Made by a program: the position numbers and the translations under genes. DNA of 64,000 bases from an uncultured Campylobacter sp. (GTDB lineage: Bacteria; Campylobacterota; Campylobacteria; Campylobacterales; Campylobacteraceae). Location: the NCBI RefSeq assembly GCF_963518785.1, contig NZ_CAUQKJ010000008.1:58681-122680 (forward strand), written 5' to 3'. Of the stretch, positions 6,972 through 15,014 are shown piece after piece. Position 1 is the first letter of the stretch. Every line of letters begins with the position of its first letter. The notes beneath the pieces are model-generated. The model was not told the DNA's origin. It did not search any database and was given only the letters and a program-made list of their open reading frames with translations.

Positions 6972-8222
6972 ATGATAAATTTAAAACTTATCGAGACAAA
7001 TTTCGACGAATTTAATAAAAAACTCATCGCCAAAAAAGTCCCGCCGCAAACCCTGCAATCGCTACTAGATGCCTACAACGAGCTAAAATCTAAAAAGAGC
7101 GATCTTGAAAACCTTCAGGCCGTGCAAAACGCAAAGAGCAAGGAGTTAGGTCTCGCCGCGCGCGAGGGCAAGGATGTAGGCGCACTAAAATCGCAGCTTG
7201 AGGAAAACAAGCAAAAGATCCAAAGCCTAAGCGAGCTCGTAAATGAGCGCGAGCAGAGCTTAGAGGCGATCGCCGCGTGCGTGCCGAATATCATCGACGA
7301 CGACGTGCCGATCGGCGCGGACGAGAGCGAAAACGTCTGTATCAAAAAGGTCCTGCAGCCGCGCACGTTCGACTTCGCGCCCAAGCAGCACTTCGAGCTC
7401 GGCGAGGCGCTGGGATGGCTTGATTTCGAACGCGGCGTCAAGCTCAGCGGCAGCCGCTTCACCGCGATCCGAGGTCTTGGCGCAAAACTGAATATGGCTC
7501 TCATCAATTACATGATCGAATTTAACAACTCACGCGGCTTCGAGCTCGTAAATATGCCGTTTTTGGTGCGCGATCAGATCCTCTACGGCACGGGTCAGCT
7601 GCCTAAATTTAAAGACGACCTCTACCGCGTCGACGACGAGGAGCAAAACCTCTACCTCATCCCTACGAGCGAGGTTACGGCGACAAATCTCTTTAACGAT
7701 GAAATTTTACGCAGCGAGGAGCTGCCGATCAAGCTCACCAGCTACAGCCATTGCTTTCGCAAGGAAGCGGGCTCGGCGGGGCGCGATACGCGCGGCATGA
7801 TCCGCCAGCATCAGTTCGAAAAGGTAGAGCTCGTCGCCATCACGCGCCCAGAGGATAGCGCAAAGATGCTTGAGGAGATGATTTCATGCGCGAGCGATCT
7901 GCTAGCTAGCCTTGGCCTTCCGCACAGACACATGCTGCTTTGCAGCGGCGATCTGGGCTTTAGCGCCGCAAAGACCGTGGATTTGGAAGTTTGGCTGCCG
8001 GGACAGAACCAATACAGAGAGATCAGCTCGATCAGCAACTGTCGCGATTTTCAGGCGCGCAGAGCCAAGATCCGCTTCAAAGACGGCAAGAAAAACAGCC
8101 TCGTTCACACGCTAAACGGCTCCTCGCTCGCGGTCGGCCGCACGCTGATCGCGGTGATGGAAAACTACCAGCGCAAGGACGGCAGTATCGAAATCCCGCG
8201 CGTTTTAGAAAAATATATGTAG
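6972..8222 (+). CDS. serS: Seryl-tRNA synthetase
   Basis: Charges tRNA-Ser in the cytoplasm. 416 residues, normal length. The N-terminal coiled-coil arm (about 28-100, rich in Lys/Glu with KSKKSDLENLQ) is followed by the class II core. Motif 2 lies in SHCFRKEAGSAGRDTRGMIR with the following QFEKVEL, and motif 3 in LNGSSLAVGRTLIAVMEN. Also visible are LIPTSEVTATN and EISSISNCRDFQARR. ATG 6972 is preceded by AGAGG. No oddity inside the gene, but the next 770 bp downstream are repeat DNA. Confidence 0.97.
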   Translation: MINLKLIETNFDEFNKKLIAKKVPPQTLQSLLDAYNELKSKKSDLENLQAVQNAKSKELGLAAREGKDVGALKSQLEENKQKIQSLSELVNEREQSLEAIAACVPNIIDDDVPIGADESENVCIKKVLQPRTFDFAPKQHFELGEALGWLDFERGVKLSGSRFTAIRGLGAKLNMALINYMIEFNNSRGFELVNMPFLVRDQILYGTGQLPKFKDDLYRVDDEEQNLYLIPTSEVTATNLFNDEILRSEELPIKLTSYSHCFRKEAGSAGRDTRGMIRQHQFEKVELVAITRPEDSAKMLEEMISCASDLLASLGLPHRHMLLCSGDLGFSAAKTVDLEVWLPGQNQYREISSISNCRDFQARRAKIRFKDGKKNSLVHTLNGSSLAVGRTLIAVMENYQRKDGSIEIPRVLEKYM

Positions 8223-8229
8223 GCGGCCC

Positions 8230-8994
8230 GTGCGAAAGCCTTACAAAAACCAAAATTCTAACGCCCGTTTCGTAGCCGCCGGATTTTGCGCTGCAAAATT
8301 TAGAAAGCGCGGCGTTAAATTTTTTGCGCTGCAAAACGCAGGATTTTTTGCAACAAAATTTGGTAGCACGAAATTTTGCAGCGCAGAGCCCAGGGCTCAC
8401 GATGCCGAGTTTCGCGGTTTTAAATTTTGCAATGAAATGCTTCGTCATACGCAACAAATTTGGCAATCACGGCACCCGCATTTTAAATTTCACGACGAGA
8501 AATTTAATGGTGCAAATTTTACGGCCTGCGGAACGGAATTTTTAGGAGCGAACTTTCGTAGCGCGGAATTATGCAAATCAAAATTTATGGCACGCGGCGT
8601 CAAATTTTACAAAGCAGAATTGCGCGAGACGTGTTTTTTAGCTCGCGCCGCGAAATTTTATGCGGCTAAATTTCACGGCGCGAAATTTCAGGAGATGAAG
8701 TTCCAGACGCTAAATTTAGAGCTTAAAATGAAATTTAACGCAGCGAAATTCGGCGGGATAAAATTCCGCGATGGCGCGCTTTTAAAATTTGCCGCCGCAA
8801 AAGGGCTGCGACGCAGTCCTAGCCTTTGCGCCGCTGCGCCTTTTAAATTTACTGCGCTGCAAAACGCAGGATTTTTTGCAAGAAAATTTGACGAAACGGA
8901 ATTTTGCGGCGTAAAATTTCATAAAGCAAGATTGCGCCGCGCAAATTCTACGGCGCAGAATTTGCGGCGAAGGGCGAGAAATTTTGCGGCATGA
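8230..8994 (+). CDS. Pentapeptide-repeat-like ORF made of 15-nt AAATTT repeats
   Basis: 254 residues from GTG 8230, seven bases after serS, ending 11 bases inside the long nadD frame. The middle reads as five-residue steps such as GANFR-SAELC-KSKFM, KAELR, YAAKF-HGAKF-QEMKF and NAAKF-GGIKF. This resembles the A(D/N)Lxx pentapeptide fold, with Phe or Leu at the central position. The DNA shows why: AAATTT recurs every 15 bases (for example 8656-8690) with GCGGCT/CACGGCGCG spacers. A 27-bp direct repeat is at 8326-8352 and 8854-8880. Flanking parts are poorer. It may be a real beta-helix protein that arose from repeats, or untranslated repeat DNA with an open frame. No known function. Confidence 0.45.
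   Translation: MRKPYKNQNSNARFVAAGFCAAKFRKRGVKFFALQNAGFFATKFGSTKFCSAEPRAHDAEFRGFKFCNEMLRHTQQIWQSRHPHFKFHDEKFNGANFTACGTEFLGANFRSAELCKSKFMARGVKFYKAELRETCFLARAAKFYAAKFHGAKFQEMKFQTLNLELKMKFNAAKFGGIKFRDGALLKFAAAKGLRRSPSLCAAAPFKFTALQNAGFFARKFDETEFCGVKFHKARLRRANSTAQNLRRRARNFAA
8326..8352 (+). repeat. 27-bp direct repeat, copy 1 (copy 2 at 8854-8880)
   Basis: An identical 27-base stretch beginning GCGCTGCAAAACGCAGG occurs at 8326-8352 and again at 8854-8880, both inside the pentapeptide-like ORF and in the same reading frame (ALQNAGFFA). It points to duplication within the repeat block. Confidence 0.9.
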
Positions 8995-10330
8995 AACGGC
9001 GCGGAGCGAGCGCGTGAAGATCGCGCTTTTCGGCGGCAGTTTCGATCCGCCGCATGCAGGACACGACGCCGCGGTAAGGGCGATCTTATCAAGCCTAAAG
9101 CCCGACTTGCTGGTCATAATGCCGTCGTTTCTCAACCCGTTTAAAAAAAGCTTTTCGGCGCCTCCGCAGCTGCGGCTTAGATGGTGCCGCGCGCTGTGGA
9201 GCGACGCCCCGGGCGTGGAGGTGAGCGATTATGAAATTTCGCAAAACGTGCCGGTACCCACGATACAAAGCGTGAAATTTCTGCTCGAAAAATACGGCAT
9301 ACACGACAAAATCACGGCGGAGACGGCAGCCACGGCGAGCGAAACCCGAAGCGCGGATAAAATTCCAAGCACCGCTTCAAGTAGAGCGCCCGACGCCATC
9401 ATGAGCGAAATTTCAAATGCAAGCGAAAATACAGTCACGGATGAAATTCCATGCGCTGTCAGAAACGAAATTTCGAGCGCCGTCAGAGCCCCGAGTATTA
9501 TCGGGGGCGAAATTTTGAGCGCAGACAAAATTCTAGGCTCTATTGATGGTAAAATTTCAAATACCATTGCGGACAAAATTCCAAGCGCAAGCGAAATTCC
9601 AAGCGGCAATGCGAATTGTATGGCTGACGCAGGCGGCGCAAATTTCGTGAGTAGCGCAAATGGCGCGGATGACGCAAGCGATGTGAGCAGTACAGATGAA
9701 GCAAGCAAAGCAAATAGTGCAAGCGGCACGGATACAACACCAAAGCTCTACATCGTCGTGGGTGCCGACAACCTAGCCGAGCTTCATAAATGGCGCGATT
9801 TTGGCGAGCTGCAGAAATTAGCGGAGTTTGTAGTGCTTACGAGGCCCGGCTATGATATCCCGCGGCAGTGGGCGGCTCTAAGGCGCATCGAGATTACCGT
9901 AGATACGAGCTCAAGCGGTTTTAGGCGAGATTTTAAAGGCGAAATCCCGCCCAAGATCGCAGCAGAGGTCATAAAATTTTATAAAAGGAAAGATATGCAA
10001 GATCCAAAGCAAAGGGCGGAGCGGATCGCCGAAATTTTAAACGAAAAGAAAGCCGAAGATGTCCAGATCATCGATATGAGCGAGCGCGAATACATCGCAA
10101 AGCTCGTAGTTATCGCCACTACGCTAACCTCTCGCCACGCAGCCTCACTTATCGAGGAGCTAAAAAGCGCGCTTAAGCCGCTCGGCGAGGAGTTTTTGGC
10201 TATCGAAAGCGGCGATGAATGGAGCGTCGTCGATCTCGGCGACATCATAGTCCATCTCATCAGCGAGGCTTACCGCGCCAAATACAATATCGAGGACTTC
10301 CTCGACAAACTCAAAAAAGAGCAATTTTAA
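8984..10330 (+). CDS. nadD-rsfS: NadD nicotinate-nucleotide adenylyltransferase fused to RsfS ribosome silencing factor
   Basis: The N-terminal part is NadD (NaMN to NaAD in NAD synthesis): FGGSFDPPHAGH (16-27), PSFLNPFK, then IVVGADNLAELHKW (257-270) and SSSGFRRD (309-316, the ISSTxIR position). Residues about 107-252 are an Ala/Ser-rich insert with repeated DKIPS, SEIS and GEIL pieces (nt 9302-9740). From Met338 the frame is RsfS/YbeB, which binds L14 and blocks subunit joining: RIAEILNEKKAEDVQIIDM, TTLTSRHAASLIEEL, WSVVDLGDIIVHLI. NadD has no stop; KFYKRKDMQD runs straight on. ATG 9995, with AAAAGGA upstream, still looks like an independent rsfS start, so both fusion and separate RsfS may be made. 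The likely nadD start is GTG 9014 (VKIALFGG), not 8984. Confidence 0.88.
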   Translation: MRHETARSERVKIALFGGSFDPPHAGHDAAVRAILSSLKPDLLVIMPSFLNPFKKSFSAPPQLRLRWCRALWSDAPGVEVSDYEISQNVPVPTIQSVKFLLEKYGIHDKITAETAATASETRSADKIPSTASSRAPDAIMSEISNASENTVTDEIPCAVRNEISSAVRAPSIIGGEILSADKILGSIDGKISNTIADKIPSASEIPSGNANCMADAGGANFVSSANGADDASDVSSTDEASKANSASGTDTTPKLYIVVGADNLAELHKWRDFGELQKLAEFVVLTRPGYDIPRQWAALRRIEITVDTSSSGFRRDFKGEIPPKIAAEVIKFYKRKDMQDPKQRAERIAEILNEKKAEDVQIIDMSEREYIAKLVVIATTLTSRHAASLIEELKSALKPLGEEFLAIESGDEWSVVDLGDIIVHLISEAYRAKYNIEDFLDKLKKEQF

Positions 10331-10339
10331 GGAGGGAGC

Positions 10340-11707
10340 GTGCCGAGACAGACCTGGAGCAGCAAGCTCACATATATTTTAACCGTCGCAGGCGCCACGA
10401 TAGGCTTTGGTTGTACGTGGCGGTTTCCGTATTTAGTCGGGCAAAACGGCGGCGGCGCCTACGTGCTCGTATTTTGCATTGCGATGATCGTGCTTGGAAT
10501 CCCGATGATCTTAGTAGAAAACGTCATCGGACGTCGCGCGCTAAGAAACTGCGTCGATGCCTTCACAGCGCCTAAAAAGGATGGTTCGCGCATAAAGCCT
10601 GCATGGAAGATCGTAGGCATCATGGGCGTAATCGGCGCGTTTGGAATTTTAGCCTACTATATGGTCCTTGGCGGCTGGGTGCTAACCTACATTGTAAACA
10701 TTCTAAGCGGCAACTTCGACCTCTCCGCGCGGATCACAGATCCCGCATTCACGCAGAAATTCTACTCAGATCATATCGAAAATAGCCCGCTCGGAGTCGG
10801 AGCTTACACGATCGTTTTCATAGCGATCAACTGGTACATTTTGAAAAACGGCATCATCGAGGGGATCGAAAAATTCGTAAAATTTCTAATGCCTGCGCTA
10901 TTTTTGTGCTTCATCGCGGTGATCCTTACAAATTTAACGCTGGAAGGGGCAAAGGAAGGCGTGAAATTTTACCTCGGCGTCGATTTTGCAAAGATCACGC
11001 CCAAGCTTTTGATCGACGTTTTGGGACAGGTCTTTTTCGCGCTCTCGCTCGGATTCGGCGTGATGATCACGCTGTCCAGCTTCCTCAATAAAGACGAGAA
11101 GCTGATGCAAACGGCCACCATCACCGCAGTCGTAAACACGCTCATCGCCGTGCTTGCGGGCTTTATGATCTTTCCGTCGCTCTTTAGCGCGGGGCTTGAG
11201 CCGAGCAGCGGCTCGTCGCTGGTTTTTAAGAGCCTGCCGATCGCGTTTTCGCATATGCCGTTCGGCAACGCCGTTGCGGTGGTCTTTCTCTCGATCCTGC
11301 TCATCGCCGCGCTTACGACGTCGATCACGATCTATCAGGTCATCATAAATTTCGTCGAGGAGCGCTTCGGCTTTTCGACGCTAAAGGCGGTAAATTTAAC
11401 GCTCGGCGGCGTCTTTGTACTCGGTAACCTGCCCTGCATACTCTCAAGCAGCGTGCTTGCGGACGTTAAAATTCTAGGGCGCTCGGTTTTTGATGCCTTC
11501 GACTTCGTAAGCGCGAATGTATTTTTCGTGCTAACGGCGCTTCTGTGCTGCATCTACGTGGGCTGGGTGCTAAAAAAGGACGCGATCTACGAGCTCACTA
11601 ACGAAGGCGATCTAAGCGCGCGGCTCGCGGGAGTTTGGTTTTTGTATGTCAAATTTATCCTGCCGCTCATCATCGCGGTGATCTTTGGATACGGGATTTT
11701 CGGCTAA
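10340..11707 (+). CDS. Neurotransmitter:sodium symporter (NSS/SNF) family transporter
   Basis: 455 residues with about eleven or twelve membrane segments. The family fingerprint in helix 1 is clear: ATIGFGCTWRFPYLVGQNGG. Unwound helix 6 is around ALSLGFGVMITLSSF, where the substrate and sodium sites of LeuT-like proteins lie. Bacterial members take up amino acids with Na+; the substrate cannot be read from sequence. It starts at GTG 10340 behind GGAGGGAG, nine bases after nadD-rsfS, so it probably shares that transcript. C. jejuni also has NSS transporters, often in pairs; only one is present here. Confidence 0.9.
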   Translation: MPRQTWSSKLTYILTVAGATIGFGCTWRFPYLVGQNGGGAYVLVFCIAMIVLGIPMILVENVIGRRALRNCVDAFTAPKKDGSRIKPAWKIVGIMGVIGAFGILAYYMVLGGWVLTYIVNILSGNFDLSARITDPAFTQKFYSDHIENSPLGVGAYTIVFIAINWYILKNGIIEGIEKFVKFLMPALFLCFIAVILTNLTLEGAKEGVKFYLGVDFAKITPKLLIDVLGQVFFALSLGFGVMITLSSFLNKDEKLMQTATITAVVNTLIAVLAGFMIFPSLFSAGLEPSSGSSLVFKSLPIAFSHMPFGNAVAVVFLSILLIAALTTSITIYQVIINFVEERFGFSTLKAVNLTLGGVFVLGNLPCILSSSVLADVKILGRSVFDAFDFVSANVFFVLTALLCCIYVGWVLKKDAIYELTNEGDLSARLAGVWFLYVKFILPLIIAVIFGYGIFG

Positions 11708-12233
11708 ATTTAAAGCCGCAAGAGTTTTAAATTTTAAATTTACCCGCGGCGGTGCGACGGAATTTTAAAATTTCATTCGCTTCGTTACGTACGCTGTGGT
11801 GCGGGTTTTTACGCGGTGCGGCACATTGTATTGAAACTTGCGGCACGGCGGTCTTGCGACTAGGTGCGAGACACCGCACCGCAGTTATAATATAAATTCA
11901 GCGCAGGCGTAGCCTGCCCCTTGTAAAGCGTCGTCGGGGGTTAGGTGGGGTTTGGGGCGAGCAGAGCAATACGGTGCTGCGGAAGCAGCACCGTCTCTGC
12001 GAGAAGTGCGACCTCGCAACCAAGGGGCCCCTTCCCGCCTCATAAAAAGCTTTGACGCGTCTAGCGAAGCGGGGGTCAGAATTTTAAATTTTATCTGCAC
12101 GCGCCGTGCAAGCGTGATGACAAGCGCAAAAGTGCGCGGCTAAATTTTAAAATTTCATTTGCCACCGCACTTTAAAATTTCCGCGGCAGGCGCGCGATAA
12201 ATTTAAAATTTAGCCGCAATTTAGGGATTTGCA
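11708..12233. other. Gap holding a GC-rich structured element
   Basis: The outer parts are AAATTT repeat DNA. The core, about 11890-12085, is different: GC-rich, almost free of AAATTT and full of inverted repeats (GCAGGC-GTA-GCCTGC at 11903-11917, a 10-bp stem at 11971-11994 enclosed by GCAGAG/CTCTGC, TGCGAG/CTCGCA at 11998-12018, and the 12-bp palindrome AAGGGGCCCCTT at 12022-12033). Open frames on both strands have no family signal. It could be a structured RNA or a dispersed repeat. Confidence 0.5.
11961..12000 (+). ncRNA. Strong stem-loop in the GC-rich element
   Basis: GCAGAG (11961-11966), a CAAT bulge, ACGGTGCTGC (11971-11980), loop GGAA, GCAGCACCGT (11985-11994) and CTCTGC (11995-12000) give 16 base pairs with one four-base bulge and a GNRA-type GGAA loop. 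No T-run follows, so it is not an ordinary terminator. Whether it is transcribed is unknown. Confidence 0.35.
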
Positions 12234-12815
12234 ATGCTTCTGTTTTTCTTTACGATCTTTCCGATATCGCTGATGCCGGGCATCAACATGACCTACGCGC
12301 TAAATCTCGGCATCTCGCGCGGCTATCTTAGGGCGCTGCCTGCACTGCTGGCGCAGGTGCTGGGCGTCGCGGCCGTGGCGCTTGCGTGCATATTCGGCGT
12401 CGCGGGCATTCTGCTTGCGCACCCTGCAGCGCTTAGCGCGATTAAAATTTTAGGCGGCGCGTATATCTTCTATCTGGGCGTCGCGACCTTTTTAGCGCGC
12501 GGAAATTTCAAGCTGCAAAAACAGAAGCAAAGCGAAAATATCTTCTTCCAAGGTCTCGTAGTCGCGGTCTCAAACCCCAAGGCGTGGATATTTTTTACCG
12601 CGCTCTTTCCGCCATTTTTGGACGCGGACAATCTTTTCGGCGCGCGCACATTTGCCCTCGTCGCCACGCTGTGCGTAAGCGAAAGTATCTGCCTTAGCAT
12701 CTACGCGCTGGGCGGAGCGGTGCTAAAAAATCTGCTGAAAACCCATCTGAAATACCTCGAAATTTTCTGCTCGGTGCTAATGTGCGCTATCGGGCTGTGG
12801 ATGATTTTGGGCTAA
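12234..12815 (+). CDS. LysE/RhtB family amino-acid exporter
   Basis: 193 residues with about six membrane segments. The start FPISLMPGINMTYALNLGISRG matches the LysE-family TPGPN motif with Met-Pro-Gly-Ile-Asn in its place. Further matches are KILGGAYIFYLGV and VSNPKAWIFF (the NPKAxLFF motif). The family exports amino acids or related metabolites across the inner membrane; the substrate is unknown. ATG 12234 has only a weak ribosome binding site (AGGGATTTGCA). It stands alone between two repeat-rich gaps. Confidence 0.85.
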   Translation: MLLFFFTIFPISLMPGINMTYALNLGISRGYLRALPALLAQVLGVAAVALACIFGVAGILLAHPAALSAIKILGGAYIFYLGVATFLARGNFKLQKQKQSENIFFQGLVVAVSNPKAWIFFTALFPPFLDADNLFGARTFALVATLCVSESICLSIYALGGAVLKNLLKTHLKYLEIFCSVLMCAIGLWMILG

Positions 12816-13294
12816 AATTTTGATTAAATTTAGCGCCCGGGTTTTAATGAAATTTTAAATTTAAAAGATAGATTGAAAGCGATATCGCTGCGGCTAAATC
12901 TCAAGAAAAGCTCTTAAAATTTAGCCGCTAGCTTTAAATTAAAATTTTAAGCGATCGATCGCGTGTAGCAAGTGTCGCGGCGATTACCTCTGCAGCGGGC
13001 CTGCGTCTATAGCAAATCCGCGGTGTATTTAAACGATTTGCGGGCAGCGATTATCGTCCGCAGCAGATCTGCATCCGTAGCGAACTCACAGCGAACCTAC
13101 GAGCGCTTAAGAGATTTCAGCTTTGTGTACTGCGCGAGCCCTTCGCTCTACTCGGATTATGCGTTTAAAACGGTTTTACCTCTGCGGGTAGCACATCTTC
13201 CGTTTGTGACATGCCCGCGCAATTTAAAATTTATGCAAGCGAAGCGCGACGGACCCAGATTTTTATATCGCCGCATCCGCTTAAATTTTAAAAT
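12816..13294. other. Gap of about 480 bp
   Basis: AAATTT words lie at both ends. The centre (about 12960-13230) has fewer of them and an open frame of 108 codons from 12972 with no recognisable family, no good ribosome binding site and odd codon use. I see no gene I can support. Confidence 0.5.
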
Positions 13295-13918
13295 TTAATC
13301 TCTGCCGTGAAGCTCGCCCATATAAAATTTCACCGAGCCGAGACCCTCTTTTTTTGCCCATTCATAGGCGTTTGAGACGAACTCCCAGTTGATGCCCGCG
13401 TAAAATTTTTCCAAATATTTCGGGCGCGCGTTGTGCTCATCGATGTAATACGCGTGCTCCCAAACGTCCACGACTAGAAGCGGCACGAGCCCCTCGGTCA
13501 CCGGCGTAGCGGCATTTTGGGTTGCTTTGATACAAAGCTTGCCTGATTTTGGATCGTAAGCGAGCCACACCCAGCCCGAGCCGAAATGCGCCGTAGCAGC
13601 AGCCAAAAACTCGCTTTTAAAATCCGCAAAATTTTCCGCTAGCGCCGATTTTAGCTCCGCGGAAGCCTCGCTAGGCTTTGCGATGCAATCCCAGTAAAAA
13701 TCGTGGTTGTAAACCTGCGCGGCGTTGTTAAAAAGCCCGCCGCTAGCAGCCGTTACGATCTCGTAAAGCCCCTTGCCCGCAAACTCACCCGATTCGGTAA
13801 GTTTATTCAAATTTGCCACGTAAGTCGCGTGGTGCTTGCCATGGTGATAATCACAGGTTTCTTTACTTACGACCGCGTTGTGCGCCGCATCGAACGGCAA
13901 CTCTCTAAGTTTAAACAT
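13295..13918 (-). CDS. sodB: Iron superoxide dismutase
   Basis: Cytoplasmic Fe-SOD, 207 residues, normal length. Metal ligands are visible: the His in YHHGKHHATYV, the His in NNAAQVYNHDFYW, and Asp and His in VVDVWEHAYYID. The Gln in AAQVYNHDFYW and the GGLFNNAAQ context are typical of the iron rather than the manganese form. A TATAAT -10 box on the minus strand is at 13947-13952 and AAGGAG lies before the ATG. An inverted repeat just upstream may be an operator; in Helicobacter sodB is controlled by Fur. Confidence 0.96.
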   Translation of the reverse strand: MFKLRELPFDAAHNAVVSKETCDYHHGKHHATYVANLNKLTESGEFAGKGLYEIVTAASGGLFNNAAQVYNHDFYWDCIAKPSEASAELKSALAENFADFKSEFLAAATAHFGSGWVWLAYDPKSGKLCIKATQNAATPVTEGLVPLLVVDVWEHAYYIDEHNARPKYLEKFYAGINWEFVSNAYEWAKKEGLGSVKFYMGELHGRD

Positions 13919-13946
13919 CTTTCTCTCCTTGAAATAATTTGAAATG

Positions 13947-13995
13947 ATTATATCCTAAAATTTCTAAATGATTAATAAAATTTATTATTTAGGAT
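13947..13995 (-). promoter_or_regulatory. sodB promoter with upstream inverted repeat
   Basis: On the minus strand TATAAT is at 13947-13952. An 8-bp inverted repeat (ATCCTAAA at 13952-13959 and TTTAGGAT at 13988-13995) overlaps and extends upstream of it in a very AT-rich stretch, a plausible regulator site. I cannot assign the regulator. Confidence 0.4.
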
Positions 13996-14069
13996 TAATT
14001 TTAAGATGAATTTCAATCTAAGCTCACTCCTGCTATAATCGCGCTTCAAATTTAGAATTTAGGCGGTTT

Positions 14070-14506
14070 ATAAACACCAAAGGCTTTGCTTCTGTCCTCA
14101 TCGGAGCGCTTTCGGAGTACAGCTGGGCGCACGAGTTTAAGCACGCTTCTAGTACGCACGATTGGCTACTGACCGCCACCTGCATAATTGCGAGCTTTTT
14201 ATATTTATGCTTGCTTTAAAATACGTCGGCGCGGCGCTCGCATACGTCCTATACACGGGGCTCGGCGCGCTTTTTATCGTCTTGCTTGAAACGATCGTCG
14301 CGCTAAAAGAGGATTTGGAGATTAACCTGCTTCGCATATTTTTCATATTCACGCTAAGCTTATGCATAGGTATCGGCACGATCGGCGCCATGATCCTAGG
14401 CGTATTCATCCACCGCGAGAAAATTTCTGCGCGCAAAGAGCCTATTATTTCTCATAATTTCAAGCGCCGTGATGCTGAAATTAATTTAGAATTTTGGCGA
14501 ATTTAG
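14070..14506 (+). pseudogene. SMR-family (small multidrug resistance) protein, start lost and frameshifted
   Basis: From 14070 one frame reads NTKGFASVLIGALSEYSWAHEF and on to ATCIIASFLYLCL, and stops at TAA 14217. The next frame continues without a gap as ALKYVGAALAYVLYTGLGA, then FIVLLETIVALKEDLEIN and a fourth hydrophobic segment, to TAG 14506. Joined, this is a four-helix EmrE/SugE-type protein with the helix-3 signature GAALAYVLYTGLGA and the helix-1 Glu in SEYSW. The expected start codon position (14070-14072) reads ATA after an AGGCGG ribosome binding site, and a TATAAT lies at 14034-14039. Lost start plus frameshift indicates decay rather than a sequencing error. Confidence 0.78.
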
Positions 14507-14542
14507 CTAAGCTTAGCGCTAAATTTAACGCAAAGGAAAACC

Positions 14543-15013
14543 ATGAAAATCATCGAAGGCTCGCTTGCTCTTAAGGGCAGTGAAAAAATTCTAATCATCA
14601 ACGCCCGCTTCAACCACATCATCACCGATCGCCTAGTCGAGGGGGCGCACGATGCGTTTTTGCGCCACGGCGGCAAGGAGGAAAATTTAAGCCTGATGCT
14701 TGTTCCTGGCGCGTTTGAGATCCCGCTCGCGCTTGAAAAGGCGCTAGTTTCAAAGCTCTACGACGCCGTCGTCTGCCTAGGCGCGGTTATCCGAGGCTCT
14801 ACTCCGCATTTTGACTACGTAAGCGCCGAGGTAAGCAAAGGTATCGCAAACACCATGCTAAAATACGGCGCACCCGTGACTTTCGGCGTGCTAACTACCG
14901 ATAATATCGAGCAGGCAATCGAGCGTGCAGGCGCAAAGGCCGGCAACAAGGGCTTTGAAGCGATGAGCGGTGCGATCGAGCTTCTAAGTCTATTTCGCAA
15001 CATAAAGGCGTAA
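14543..15013 (+). CDS. ribH: 6,7-dimethyl-8-ribityllumazine synthase
   Basis: Joins ArP and dihydroxybutanone phosphate to lumazine, the penultimate step of riboflavin synthesis; forms large capsid-like shells. 156 residues, normal. Motifs include ARFNHIIT (21-28), VPGAFEIPLAL, AVVCLGAVIRGSTPHFDYV (the catalytic His in the PHFDYV segment) and GVLTTDNIEQAIERAG. AAAGGA precedes the ATG. It ends one base before nusB, the same ribH-nusB pairing as in other epsilonproteobacteria. Confidence 0.97.
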   Translation: MKIIEGSLALKGSEKILIINARFNHIITDRLVEGAHDAFLRHGGKEENLSLMLVPGAFEIPLALEKALVSKLYDAVVCLGAVIRGSTPHFDYVSAEVSKGIANTMLKYGAPVTFGVLTTDNIEQAIERAGAKAGNKGFEAMSGAIELLSLFRNIKA

Positions 15014-15014
15014 A

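Noticed and set aside
11885..12100. Open frames on both strands in the GC-rich element
   Set aside because: No family match, no ribosome binding site, and the region is dominated by inverted repeats.
12972..13298. 108-codon frame before sodB
   Set aside because: Composition unlike a protein, ends inside the sodB region, no ribosome binding site.
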